Source: Oxytricha trifallax
Lineage: Eukaryota > Ciliophora > Spirotrichea > Sporadotrichida > Oxytrichidae
NCBI GenBank assembly: GCA_000711775.1
Contig: ARYC01000579.1
Coordinates: forward strand, 21,694-85,693
Length of the DNA stretch: 64,000 nt
Reading direction: 5' to 3'
Part shown: positions 23,254 to 34,144 of the stretch, one piece after another
Position numbering within the stretch: the first letter of the stretch is position 1
Layout: each line of letters opens with the position of its first letter
The notes under the pieces: generated by a model
Told to the model about the DNA's origin: nothing
Seen by the model: the letters and a program-made list of their open reading frames with translations, nothing else
Databases searched by the model: none
Program-made: the position numbers and the translations under genes

Positions 23254-23390
23254 CAAACCCAAAACCCCTTAGTGAGGTTTATAAGTGCTTTGATTTGTAG
23301 GGTATAGTTGGGGTCTTATTGGGGTTAGTAGAGAAAACGCAGGTTTTTTATGAATTTAATGAATATTTAATGAGTATTACTGTACTTAAT

Positions 23391-24839
23391 TCAAACAAAT
23401 TTTATCTGCTTATCTTTGTGATACCTCTTGAATTTAGCAGTCTGTAGTTGTTCTAGTATATCATCCAATGATTATCGTGGATATGCTGGAGCTTTTACGA
23501 TGACCATCTCAACTATCTTCTTAATTTCATTGCATATTTCATCTTGCTTAATATGTTTAGCAGCCAAACTTATTGATTATTTCTCATGTTTTGTTCCAAA
23601 GTATGACATACTTTCCATATCGCACTCTAAGATAATTGCAGCTACCGCCCAAACATCCCATTATACAGAGCCATTTGTCCATTTCTCTCTTATAGGGAAG
23701 TATCCTGGAGTGCCTAAAACCTTAGCTAAAGTCACTATCTCTTGTCTTATTGCTCTGTTGAAATCTATGACTACTACTTCTAAAGGGCAGAGATTTAGCA
23801 TTACATTTTCTGGCTTCAAATCTCTATGAACATACCCTAGATCATGGAGCTCTTTCACACCCTTAGTCATATCTGTGAGTATCTCATTCAAATCATCAGG
23901 ATATCTATTATGGTAGAGATACTCTCTTAGAGTCATTTCAAACTTCTTGAGTCTCAAAGCAATAAAACCATGACCAAGTATAACTCCGTCGAGCTTAGCT
24001 AAGTTCTTGCATTATCTTTTCTAAGCCTCTCTCAGTACTATGTATTCATTTGCAAACTCATTTTAATATTGCTCGTTCTTAATGAGATACTTGAATGGAT
24101 ATACCTTGTATGCGAATTCATCAACAACTATAAGTTTTACCTTGTTAGGTACGTCAATATTCAAATAGTTTTCAATACAGCTGCTTATGTCGACTGCATT
24201 TAATGCAGGTATATACATTGCTCTCTCTTATAAGCATGCAATATACATACCATTTGCTGGTTGGTTCATTGACTCAAACCGCTTCTATCTCTTAAGTCTC
24301 TCCTACTGCTCTATTTGTGAATCAAGAGAGTTATTTTTTCTTTTAGCAGGTACAAGCTTTTAAGTTTCCTCATCTTTAATCAGAAATTCGCTTAGATGAT
24401 GCTTTTACATATGTCTCTTTACTTTAACTGAGTGAGTATAAGACTTCATGCAGGTAGTGCATTAGTATCTACCATCTACTTTATCATGCTTGAAGTAGAT
24501 CTTAGCTCTACCAGAGTGTACCTCTTTGATGTGTCTCTTCAAGCTTGACTCAGTTGAGAAGAAATTTTAGCAGTCTTCACATTAAAACGTTTTAATTTTT
24601 TCTATTGGTTGCTGTTCCTTATCTTCCTCAACCAATTCAACTTATGTTTAAACTCCCATCTCAGCACTCTACTTCTTGTTTTAAACTTAAATTTTAAAGA
24701 CCTCAGCTTCAAACTCTAGAGCTCTTAGCTCTACCTCCTTTTCAATATAAATTACTTCTGGTTACTTGGAGGAGCTAAAGTTGAGCAATGATTAACCTGT
24801 TCCAAGAGAAACTGCCTTACGATTTAAGTTAGCCGCCAT
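23391..24839 (-). CDS. TBE B zinc-finger/kinase protein (intact, 482 aa)
   Basis: Open from ATG at 24839 to TGA at 23391-23393 with many TAA/TAG as Gln. Two C2H2 fingers: CEDCQNFFSTESS then HIKEVH near residues 107-128, and CTTCMKSYTHSVK then HMQKH near 144-164. Kinase region: MTLREYLYHN, then LGYVHRDLKPENVM near residue 345 and VIDFNRAI, again with DFN in place of DFG, then GTPGYFP and WDVWAVAAIILECDM. About 57 residues longer than the A protein, mainly in the N-terminal part. The conserved HRD Asp and Asn suggest catalytic potential, while the DFN change and missing clear N-lobe lysine leave activity uncertain. It diverges from the B 22-kDa gene across a GTAC-rich spacer. Confidence 0.9.
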
Positions 24840-25406
24840 GATTAAATTCAAATTTAAATTTCTATTATTAATAAGTAAAAACCTCACTGGCTATACTAAC
24901 TTGTATAGGAGTTGGCACTCCAACAACAATGGCTGATTCTTAGGTGTTAGACATCATATTTATACTTAGTTTATAACTATAAATTTTCTAATTTTATGCT
25001 TAATATTTTTAATTTTGGTACCAACTGAGGAATAAATTCAGGTTGGTACTGGTACCAATTAGGTTTTGAACCATTTTGGAACTTTTCCATTAAAACCTCA
25101 TTAGTTAAAAACTAGGTACTAATTAAGTATTGGTACTATTAAATTGGTACCAACTAAATTTAAACGAATTTAGTACCGGTACTAATCAAATTTAACAAAT
25201 TTAGTACTAATTTAATGGAACTAAATTGATAAAAATGGAGCTCCATCTCTGAAGTTTGTTACAGCTTCTGCCAGCTTTCTCCACGCGTATCCTTACCAGG
25301 TTGACCTCCTATAAGATGCCCATATTTAATACTAAGATTTTAAGCAGTAGGATCCAGAACTCTATATATTAAAATTTGAAATTCAATAAGAAGAGAAGGA
25401 ACAAGG
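24840..25406. promoter_or_regulatory. TBE B divergent promoter region with GTAC palindrome array
   Basis: Lies between the divergent zinc-finger/kinase and 22-kDa start codons. Nine GTAC cores (25019, 25046, 25052, 25116, 25133, 25147, 25173, 25179, 25204) occur within 190 bp, mostly as GGTACC or GGTACT next to AAT or TTGG. Element C keeps a decayed version at 33770-33960. A protein-binding array is an inference from the repetition and position. Confidence 0.5.
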
Positions 25407-25946
25407 ATGGAATCTAAAAGTACTGCAATAAAGAGGGTTGAAGCTTAAGAAATGATCTCAAGATTTAGAAGCAAGGAAGATCTCTATCGATATCTCACTC
25501 AGCATGGCAAGCATGAGACATATACTTAATCATATACTATAGTCGGTTTATTCATTCCAACGATGGAAGGTACCAAAATTTCATTCTTAAAAGCTATACT
25601 CTGCGATGAGAAGAAAGCCTTCAAAATCAGTGAAATAAAGTTGATAGATATACCAAACTACCCAGAGATTTCAGTCACTAATCTCTACGAGGATGCGATG
25701 AAAGATGAAGAGTTGGTAGTTTATCTTCCTACCAAGAAACAACTCTCTAACAAGCTTCCAGAAAGGAGCTTCTTCTTTGGAGTTCTTGGCACTTTAAGAG
25801 AGAGTTATCTCAAAGAAATCATTGAAGAAGCTCACAAAAAACGCTACTCTATTTCTCCTGAAGATTAAAAAAAGCAAGGCATACTAATAAGCGAGGCCTG
25901 GCTCGCTGAGCTTAAGAAACACCCATTCCTCTCTAGTAAGTTTTGA
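25407..25946 (+). CDS. TBE B 22-kDa protein (179 aa)
   Basis: ATG at 25407 to TGA at 25944, with internal TAA as Gln. The size fits the 22-kDa TBE protein, whose function is unknown. Visible blocks shared with A, C and the fossil copy: ISRFRSKEDLYRYL near residue 18, VGLFIPTMEGTKISFLKAIL near 48, YLPTKKQLSNKLPER near 113, FFGVLGTLRESYLKEIIEEA near 130. No domain was recognised. The TGA is directly followed by a conserved frame offset by one (see next entry), so the functional protein may be longer. Confidence 0.85.
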
Positions 25947-26180
25947 TTCATAACTTTGTAGGGAAACCTGGAACTGGTATATTCCTAATGAAGAGCATGC
26001 GAAGGTTCACAGAGAGAGAAAGTCATAGACTATTTATGAAGTGAGCAAAAGACTTTATAAAGATGCCTAAAAGCCAGAAGAAATGAACATAGATTCAGGA
26101 GCTGGCACCAAGAGAAGAAATATGGGTCCAAGCAAGCCATAAGAAGAGGAGAAGAAAGAGAAGCCAAACCCCTTTATGGG
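25932..26180 (+). CDS. Conserved frame-shifted extension of the 22-kDa gene
   Basis: In the -1 frame the sequence reads VSFDSQLCRETW, then EEHAKVHRERKSQTIYEVSK and MNIDSGAGTKRRN, and a Lys/Glu-rich tail. The same residues in the same offset frame occur in A (QLCRKIW, KYEVSKRLY, MNIDAGAGSKRGN; 28150-28413) and C (VSFDIQLCRKIW, VSKRLY, MNIDSG; 34665-34880). A GTAAG...TGTAG stretch of 26 bases at the junction in all three copies looks like a tiny intron, but removing it does not join the two frames. Programmed frameshifting or an unusual intron boundary would explain it. Confidence 0.55.
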
Positions 26181-26202
26181 CCAATTTAATATGTGTATAT
26201 AT

Positions 26203-27263
26203 TCATTCGTTTAAATCTAAAACTTATTTATAAACATTCATTCTTCCTTCTCTCGCACAAACTGTTGTCTTATCTACGCTTACTCTTTTACAGCTGCTTT
26301 GAATCAAGTCTACTGTATCGATAGGCAAGTCATGCATAAGATGATACAGCAGCAGCTTCTTGTAGTGAGTCTTGATTTAACTCCAGTAGAATTCTATTCC
26401 ATTAAATTAAGGACTATAAGGAACGTTATAAACAGGAGTTAAGTTTAGGTCTTCATAAGCTTTCTTAGACTCCTTAGTCTTATGAACTGAAAGGTTATCA
26501 GCAAACAGGATGATCTCTTGGTTGCTATACTTCTCTCTGAGCTTATGTAGGAACTCTATATACTACTCTCGCTTAATAGAGCGAGGGTGAATCACATAAC
26601 TCTCTAAGCCTGAATCTTCACTTATACCAGCTAAAATTGCATGGGTGACTACCTTCACTTTTTAGGCATAAACTTCTATATTATCATACTTCTTATACCA
26701 TGACTTATTAATAAAAGTGTTGAACGTAAACACAGCTTCATCTGCATGTATGAACTTGATGTTATTATCAATAGCTCTCTGCATTTAATCATATATATAT
26801 TTTAATTATTACTATAAAATGGAACTGTAAAATCAATCACTCTCTTCACTCTGTTGACAGTCTTGAAAGTAATACCATTTCTTCTATAAATATTGGCTAT
26901 AGTCTAAGGAGAGATGCGCATATCAGGAAACTTGCGATGAACATTACAGCTCGCTAGTCTAGAGGAAAGTGTGCCCAATACTTTAAAGTCTTAGAGTCAC
27001 AGAGGTAGTAAATATGGTGCTGTGAGAACTTTTATTTTCTAGCAGGATGCTTTCAAGTACCAGAATTAAAATGCTAAACAGCTAACATCAGTGATATCTA
27101 ACAGTAGAGGCACTCTTGTGTAAGAGCTTTGCAATAGCTGCAAAATTCAATACTGGTTGACTTAATCTATATTAATACTCGTACCATACCTAAGCTGAAG
27201 CAGTAAATCTAAATATTTCTCATCATAAATCGACCCTAAATTTCGCTAATTTCTATTTCTCAT
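26203..27263 (-). CDS. TBE B transposase (42-kDa class, N-terminal frameshift)
   Basis: IS630/Tc1-type DDE transposase that cuts and joins element ends. Start ATG at 27263, stop TGA at 26203-26205. N-terminal helix-turn-helix-like block AIAKLLHKSASTVRYH, then WAHFPLDQR, IANIYRRNG and RVKRVIDFTVPFY. Catalytic core: first Asp in FIHADEAVF, second Asp in ILFADNLSVHKTK, and Glu in YSPQFNGIEFYW, 34 residues after the second Asp. A single-base loss near 27165 relative to A and another break near 27095 disrupt the N-terminal frame, so this copy is probably inactive unless a short intron removes the defect. It converges on the 22-kDa gene. Confidence 0.85.
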
Positions 27264-27629
27264 TTTGTAAATAGACCTAATTTCTCTACTAACCCCAATA
27301 AGACCCCAACTATACCCTACAAATCAAAGCACTTATAAACCTCACTAAGGTTTGGTTTTGATTAATTAAAGCTCCTAATTAAGTAATAGCATTTTAGAAG
27401 CTACTCCTAATTAAGTACGTACCAATTTAAATTTAAAAATATGGAACTATAACAGTAGAAATTGATACCAATCTCTCAAGTTTAAAACCAGTTCTCAAAA
27501 CCTACTCCATATCCTTCTAAGAGGTTGACCTCCTATAGGATGCCCATATTTAATAGTAAGTTTTACAGACGTATATAATTGAAATCAATAAATTAAATTT
27601 GAAAATCATTTCTTAGATCTGTAAACAAA

Positions 27630-28413
27630 ATGGAGTCAATGAATGATGCAATAAAAGAGTGCAAGCACAAGAATTGATTCAAAGATTTAGAAGCAAGGAG
27701 GATTTGCATCGCTACCTGGTGCAGCAAGGTAATAAACTCATAGTTGCTAATCTTTATTATGTAGTTGGTTTGTTCCTGCAAACGATGGAAGGTACTAAAA
27801 TATCATTTCTAAGAGCGATACTCTGCGAAGAGAAGAAAGAATTGAAAACTTAAGATGTAAAGTTTGCAGAGATTCCAAACTATCCAGAAATCTCAGTGAC
27901 TAACTTATACGATGATGCTATGAATGACCCAGAGGTTTCGCAGTACCTGCCTACTAAGAGCAGTTGTCAAATAAACTACCTGAAAGAAACTATTTTTTGG
28001 CATACTTGCAACAATTAAAGGTGATTACTTGAAAGAAATTATTCAAGAATCTCATAAGAAAAGGTACAGCATCTCTTCAAAAGATAAGGATAAACAGGGG
28101 ATCAAGATAAGTGAGAGCTAGCTATAAGAGTTGCAGAAGCACCCATATATTTCAAGTAAGATTCGTAGTTTAACTCTGTAGAAAAATCTGGTACTGGCAT
28201 CTTCTTGATGAAGGAATAGAGCAAGCTTCACAGAGAGCGAAAGTCGAGACAAAGTATGAAGTTAGCAAGAGACTTTATTCAAATATTTAACCTCCAGAGT
28301 CAATGAACATAGATGCAGGAGCTGGCAGCAAGAGAGGAAACTTAGGAGGAGGGAAGCAAGAAATAGAAGAAAAGAAAGAGAAGCCAGCTCCATCTAAAGA
28401 ATTTTAAATGTGA
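27630..28413 (+). pseudogene. TBE A 22-kDa gene with frameshifts
   Basis: ATG at 27630 begins MESMNDAIK. One base is missing soon after, near 27655, so the next block (IQRFRSKEDLHRYL) is in another frame. A second base loss lies near 27960 in the region coding KQLSNKLPER. The conserved blocks of the B protein are otherwise present, and the offset extension runs to TGA at 28411 with the Lys/Glu-rich tail. Confidence 0.8.
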
Positions 28414-28422
28414 CTTGTATAT

Positions 28423-29484
28423 TCATTAACTTAACTACAAAACTTATTTATATACATTCACTCTCCCTTCTTTAGCACACTTTTAAGCCAACACATTATC
28501 TACTCTCTTCGCTGAGCTTTTAATAAAATCTGCTGTATCGATAGGTAGGTCATGCATTAGATGATAGCAGCAGTTTCTTATAATGACCTTTTATTATACC
28601 CCAGTAGAATTCAATTCCATTAAACTATGGGCTGTAAGGCACGTAGAACACTGGTGTTATTCTTAGTTGTTCATAACTTTTCCTTGTTTGTTTTGTCTTA
28701 TGAACTGAAAGATTATCAACGAATAGTATAATCTCTTATTCAGGGGACTTCTCTCTCAGCTGCTCTAAGAACTTAATATACTGCTCTGTCTTAATAGAGC
28801 GAGGATGAATAACATAAGTTTCTAAACCAGCATCCTCGCTAATTCCTCCAAGAATTGCCATTGTTTATACCTTCACTTTTTAGTCATATACCTCTATATT
28901 ACTATGCTTCTTATACCAAGACTTCTCGATGAAAGTGTTGAAGGTAAACACAGCCTCGTCAGCATGAATAAACTTAATATTACTCTATTAGGCTCTCTGC
29001 ATTTAATTTTAAATATAATTTAAGTTATTGTTGTAAAATGGCAGAGTGAAATCAATCACTCTCTTGATACGATTAACACCTTTGTAAGATATACCATTTA
29101 GTTTATAAATGTTTGCAACTGACTATGCAGAGATCTTCAACTCAGGGAACTCGCGGTGAAACATAGTAGCTCGTTGGTCAAGAGAGAAGTGAGCCCAATA
29201 CTTCAAAGTTTTATCATTAATAAGATAGTCAATATGCTTCTATAGAAACTTTGACTTCCTCTTAGGCATAGAATTCAGCTATTATTGCTTAAGTTATACT
29301 GATATAAGCAGTGAGAGCGAACAGTTGATGGACTTCACTTTAAGAGCAATGCAATAGACTTATAGTTCAGTACTGGTTTGACTTACTCACTGTATATATC
29401 ACATCCATATCGCAGTTCAAACACTAAATCTAAATACTCTTCATCATAAATAGACCCAAAAAGCTTGCTATTTTTGTCTCGCAT
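28423..29484 (-). pseudogene. TBE A transposase with frameshifts
   Basis: Starts ATG at 29484 (MRDKNSKLFGSIYDEEYLDL) and aligns with B throughout. The catalytic motifs are present: FIHADEAVF, ILFVDNLSVHKTK, YSPQFNGIEFYW. A TGA falls in the N-terminal part near 29340, and a 2-base loss near 28560 after YKKLLL shifts the C-terminal 50 residues. Internal methionine MPKRKSKF near 29270 could act as an alternative start. Probably inactive as it stands. Confidence 0.85.
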
Positions 29485-29487
29485 TTA

Positions 29488-29565
29488 ATTAATAACCCCA
29501 ACCCCTAACAAATTCCCTACAAATCAAAGCACTTATAAACCTCATTAAGGGGTTTTGGGGTTTTG
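29488..29565. repeat. TBE A right terminal inverted repeat
   Basis: Complement of 21388-21465, ending in GGGGTTTTGGGGTTTTG. Confidence 0.95.
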
Positions 29566-29568
29566 AAT

Positions 29569-30385
29569 ATCATCATGTTAAAAATCAAATTATTTACCCA
29601 ACATGATCATAGTCACTATTCCTCCTACTTTTATAAACTTAAATAAAACTTATTATAATCAATAAGCAATAATATTAAATCAAAGATACAAGATGTAATT
29701 TTGCATTAAATTTTAAGGGTTCTATTTTATATCTTTTCTATTATAAATCGTTAAACCTTTTATAGATACTTCTCTCTTCACTATCTGTTAAAGACGAATA
29801 TTTAAATACTAAAACCAAATCAAACAATTTTGTTAAGAATAAAAATGATGGAAATATAAATTTTAAGAATTAATTAGATTTTACTTGTTAAAAAATAAAA
29901 TCAATTCAATATCATGCTCATAAATTTATTTGCTTTAGGTTCAATTTAGGATTCATATTATATCATACATAAGTTAAATGTAATAACATTAACATTTGGA
30001 ATAAATTATTGATTAAAAAAATTAACTAAACAGAGAAAGAACAGGCAGGCGAAATGAAACAGTAAGCACAGCCAAGGAGAAAGCTACCCATATATGAAAA
30101 CAAAGAGGAAGAGATAAGAGCAGAAAAACAGAAATAAAAAAGACTCTTCTTTAAATAATCAAAAAAAGCTCACAAAATTAACCTCAAATATACCTAAAGA
30201 TTTAAAACAACTATAAACTTTAGATAAATTCAGTATTCCACTGGAAAACGGCCTTCGTCATCTTCATTTCTATCAACCAGTGAGAGAAATGGAAGGCTGT
30301 ATTAAGAGGGACGAGAGATTTGCAGAAAAACAGAGAAGTAAAATAAGAACACATATTATTTTCAAGAAAAGATAATTATCAACAA
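29569..30385. other. AT-rich stretch, possibly LINE 5' leader
   Basis: No coding frame. The last 300 bp or so are purine-rich and lead into the LINE start codon at 30386. Confidence 0.35.
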
Positions 30386-31030
30386 TGACGTTCGAGATAA
30401 ATATCTGCATTCAAAACGTGAGAGGCTTAAACTCTTACTTGAAGCAAGACCAAATGATGAGGGAGATTGAACTCAAATTACAGGAATTTATCGGGTTGGT
30501 CGAGACAAGGCTGCAAAAATATATAGGGCTCAACAATAAGAACATTTCACAAACCTAACTTGCCAGGAATGGCGGAGTACTTCACTAAATGTTGGCACAT
30601 TCCTTATTAAACCATAAAAACTTTGAAATTGTATGTAACTTGGAACATACTAAACATGGTAGGCTTTCCACCACATCTTAACTGTATATATCCCACCCTA
30701 TTAGAATGACGAAGTAAAAGAGTTGTATATAAGACTCTTGTCGCTGAAACTTAAGTGCAAAAACTAAAGAATAATAGTAATAGGGGATTTCAACTGCTAC
30801 ATTAAAGAACTTAGCAAAAGACTAAACAAAGAAAGTCTTAAAGAATCCATTCCATAAGGAGTGTAAACTTTTACAAAAGCAAACTAATTAGCTTAAATAT
30901 TATCAAAAGTAGAGACAATAAGTTGGGAAATTGACTAACTAAGACTAACCGACCACAAATTACTTCAAGCAAGAATTAGGATAAAGTTTTAGGGTAAATG
31001 ACCACAAATTGTAAGACAAAGAAAGATGTT
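30386..31030 (+). pseudogene. LINE apurinic endonuclease-like domain
   Basis: ATG at 30386 starts MTFEINICIQNVRGLN, the usual opening of LINE endonucleases (N of the metal site), then EFIGLVETRL near 30485, which carries the expected catalytic Glu. GDFNCYI near 30780 matches the GDFN motif. Near 30920-30960 SWEID and LTDHK fit the C-terminal SxxD and SDH motifs. Frames break several times between these. Confidence 0.7.
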
Positions 31031-31039
31031 TTAGATATA

Positions 31040-31870
31040 AGAAAGTAATCATTAATTTTCGAACCTGTTGAAAATGGTTCTTTTATTTTATGGCATTTAT
31101 ATTATTATTTTATATGAATTTCACTAATGTTAAATAAGTGAAATGCATTTCATTAATTTTCTATTAGTGAAATTCATATAAATCGACATTTATTTTATTA
31201 TAATATATTTTAATGATGTTAAGAACTATAATTGCAAATATATTAATACTTAATGTCCTTCAATCGGACACACTTAAAAACTCAAATTATAAATTTTAAC
31301 ATTTTAATTTTTTTATGATTTTAGCTTATAATAAGATATAATATTTTATAAATTTCCATATAGACTTATAATAAATCTGTAAAGAAATTTAGAATAATGT
31401 TCTATTAGAAATAATGATTCAAAACCATTTCCTATAATCAGTCTTTGTGGATAAAAATTTATTATATCTATAAATTAAGGGTGCTTTCTAATCAAAATAA
31501 ATATACTCATAGTTCCATATAAACTTATCTATAACTTCATTTGGAAATGCAAGGATTCCTTATTGTTTTTATTACAGAGACTAATGAATATTAATAATTT
31601 AATTAATTATTTGATAATAAATATAAATTAATATAATCATTATGCATATATGCCCTTCATTTGTTAATTTAACAAAAATTATAATTTAGGTTATAAATTT
31701 GCTGTTGCAGCAATTTAGAAAATAAAATAGCCATCAGATTGAAAATTGCTATATTTTCAAAATTAATAATCGGGGTTTGTCTTTTTAAGGCTTAAACTTT
31801 AAAAAGGACTCAGATTTCTAAAATTTAAAATCGATTTTACAATCGATGAATGTTAGAAAACATTCATTGA
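31040..31870. other. AT-rich block separating LINE domains
   Basis: No coding sequence, with a small palindrome near 31845-31870. Its position between LINE endonuclease and linker suggests an inserted or eliminated sequence, but I cannot define ends. Confidence 0.35.
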
Positions 31871-31874
31871 AGGA

Positions 31875-32218
31875 GGAAAAGAGTTATCTGAGAAAGATTT
31901 AGATAATTAAATATAAAAACAATTTGAGGAGAAACTAGAGAAACTCTACAAGATAATGAATTGGTAAAATTAAATCACAGAATAGGTAATTAGAAGCAAC
32001 AATCAAGCAACTAATAAATCATTATAGGAAGCAAAAGAAAGATTTGGCGAATTGATAAGAAATAAGGAGCAATATCTTGAGAAGAATGTCGTTAAAGGAT
32101 TCTTCTGCTTGGTAATAAGATTAACTAAAAGTAGGAAATAATAAGAACCAATAAAAAGATTGACAAGTAACGGATAAAGAATTAATTTAGGAGAGGAATC
32201 TCTGTAGAAGATCCTAAC
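31875..32218 (+). pseudogene. LINE inter-domain linker
   Basis: Charged helical frame (KELSEKDLD, EEKLEKLYK, EAKERFGELIRNKEQYL) typical of the region between LINE endonuclease and reverse transcriptase. TBE C is inserted at its end, at ATT 32219-32221. Confidence 0.5.
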
Positions 32219-32389
32219 ATTCAAAACCCCAAAACTCCTTAGTGAGGTTGAGAAGTGCTTGATTTGTAGGGTACAGTTGGGAACTTATTGGGGTAAGTAG
32301 AGAAAAAGCAGGAAGTTGTATATGAATTTATTGTAAATTTAATGATTATTATTTGACTTAACTCAAACTAATTTAATTTTCTTGTCTTT

Positions 32390-33600
32390 GTTGTATATTT
32401 TTAATCTGGCTGTCTTAATGTCTCAAGCATTTCGTCTAATGATTATCTAGGATAGTGTGGAGCTCTTACTATTATCATCTCGACTAAATTTCTAATTTCT
32501 TTACTTACATCTCCCTACTTTTTATGTTTCTAAGTAAAGCTATTTGATTATATTTCATGCTTTGTCCCAAAGTAAGACATACTTTCCTTATCATTCTCTA
32601 ATATAAAAGTTCAAGCAACTCTATCACACCCTTAATCATATCTTATAAAATATCATTCAAATCATTTGGGCATCTTTTGTGATATAGATAGTCTCTAAGA
32701 GTCATTTCAAATTTCATTAGTCTAAGTGCGATTTAACCAAAGCTTATAATAACACCATCTAACTTTAGTAAATTCTTGCAGTCTCTCCTCTATGCCTCTT
32801 TTAGAACCTTATATTCATTAGCGATTTCATTCTTGTACTGCTCATTCTTAATTAGATAGCTGAAAGGGTAAATATTATATGCATACTCATCAACAACTAT
32901 GAGCTTTACTTTGTAAGACACGCTTATATTCAATTTTTTTAATGCAACTGCTAAGATCAACTGCATTCAAAGTAGGAATATACATAGCTTTCTTAGAAAC
33001 ATGCTAAAAATGTATTTTCTGCAGGTTAATTCATTGTTTCGAATCGTCTCTGCTTCTTTAGCTTTTCCTGCTATTCACTTTGAGACTCAAGAGTATTTGA
33101 TTTTCTCTTTGTTGGAACTAGTTATTGAGTCTATGCATTTTAATCAAGAACTCGCTAAGGTTATGCTTTTGCATATGCCCTTTAACTTTAGCTCAGTGAG
33201 TATGTGACTTCATGCATGTCGTGTACTAATACCTGACATCTACCTTTTCGTGCTTGATTACACTTTAGCCTTTCAAGAATTTATCTCTTTAAAATGCCTC
33301 TTCAAACTTTATTTAGTTGAGAAAAATTCTAGCACTCTTGGAATTAAAATGTTTTTATTTTTCAACTGGTAGCTGTACTTTTTCTTCATCAACAAAATCG
33401 ATTTAAGTTTGAACTCCTATCTCTGTGCTCTACGTCTGGTTTAATAATTGTATGATAAAAACCTCTGCTTCAAACTCAAGAGCTCTAATCTCAACCTCAC
33501 TCTCATCATAAATAATTTCAGGCTTTTTAGGTTAGCCAGAGTTTAGCTATGACTATCCTGCTCCAAGAGAGACTGCTTTACGATTAAAGTTATTCGCCAT
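32390..33600 (-). pseudogene. TBE C zinc-finger/kinase remnant lacking the catalytic loop
   Basis: Start ATG at 33598-33600 precedes the A-NLNRKAVSLG-like N-terminus also seen in B. Finger remnants with frame breaks occur near 33150-33360. Compared with B, about 240 bases are missing near 32605, which removes the HRDLKPEN loop, the DFN motif and the following activation segment. C-terminal kinase residues resume toward 32440. Confidence 0.75.
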
Positions 33601-34144
33601 GTTAAAAATCAAATTCAAATTTCTTATTTATAGCTTTAATAACCTCTCTAGTTATAATTACTGTGCACAGGAGTTGATTCTGCAATAATGGTAGATTTTG
33701 AATGTAAGAAATCATATTTATACTTAGTTTATATCTATAGTTTTTCTAATTTCATGCTTAATATTTTCATTTTGGTAACAACTTAGATAAAATTCCGGTT
33801 AGTGCTGTTACCAATTAGGTTTTGAACCATTTTGAAACTTTTCCATTAAAACCTCATTAGTTTAAAACTAGGTACTAATTTAGTTTTATGTACCTATTAA
33901 AATTAAACGGATTTAGTACCAGTACTAATTAAATATTAAACAAATTTAGAACTAATTTAATGGAAATTAATTGATAAAAATGGATCTCCATCTCTGCAGT
34001 TTGTAACAGGTTCTACAAATTTTTCCACATATTTTTGAAAGGTTAATCTCCTATAAGATGCCCATATTTAATAGTAAGTTTTTAAATAATAGGATCCAGA
34101 AGTCTACAAATTATATTTTGAAATTTACTATAGGAAGAGGAACA
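33601..34144. promoter_or_regulatory. TBE C divergent intergenic region
   Basis: Similar to B's spacer, including GGTACTAAT and AGTACCAGTACTAATT near 33870-33930. Fewer intact GTAC cores remain than in B. Confidence 0.4.

Larger units (their letters stand above)
23254..27360. mobile_element. TBE transposon B, nested in TBE A
   Basis: 4107 bp with terminal inverted repeats (about 23254-23332 and 27282-27360) sharing CTTAGTGAGGTTTATAAGTG with A and C. The left tip reads CAAACCCAAAACCCC, with one C4A4 unit shortened on each side. Flanked by ATT at 23251-23253 and 27361-27363. It lies in A's intergenic region, so it disrupts no frame. Best preserved of the TBEs here. Confidence 0.95.
21388..29565. 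mobile_element. TBE transposon A, interrupted by TBE B
   Basis: Begins CAAAACCCCAAAACCCC and ends with the exact complement, flanked by AAT at 21385-21387 and 29566-29568. Without B and its duplicated ATT it is 4068 bp. Terminal inverted repeats of about 78 bp carry the telomeric repeats characteristic of Oxytricha TBEs. Gene order is zinc-finger/kinase (-), 22-kDa (+), transposase (-). The zinc-finger/kinase frame is intact; the other two genes carry frameshifts. Confidence 0.95.

Noticed and set aside
23428-23829. 133-aa plus-strand ORF
   Set aside because: Antisense to the conserved kinase region of TBE B.
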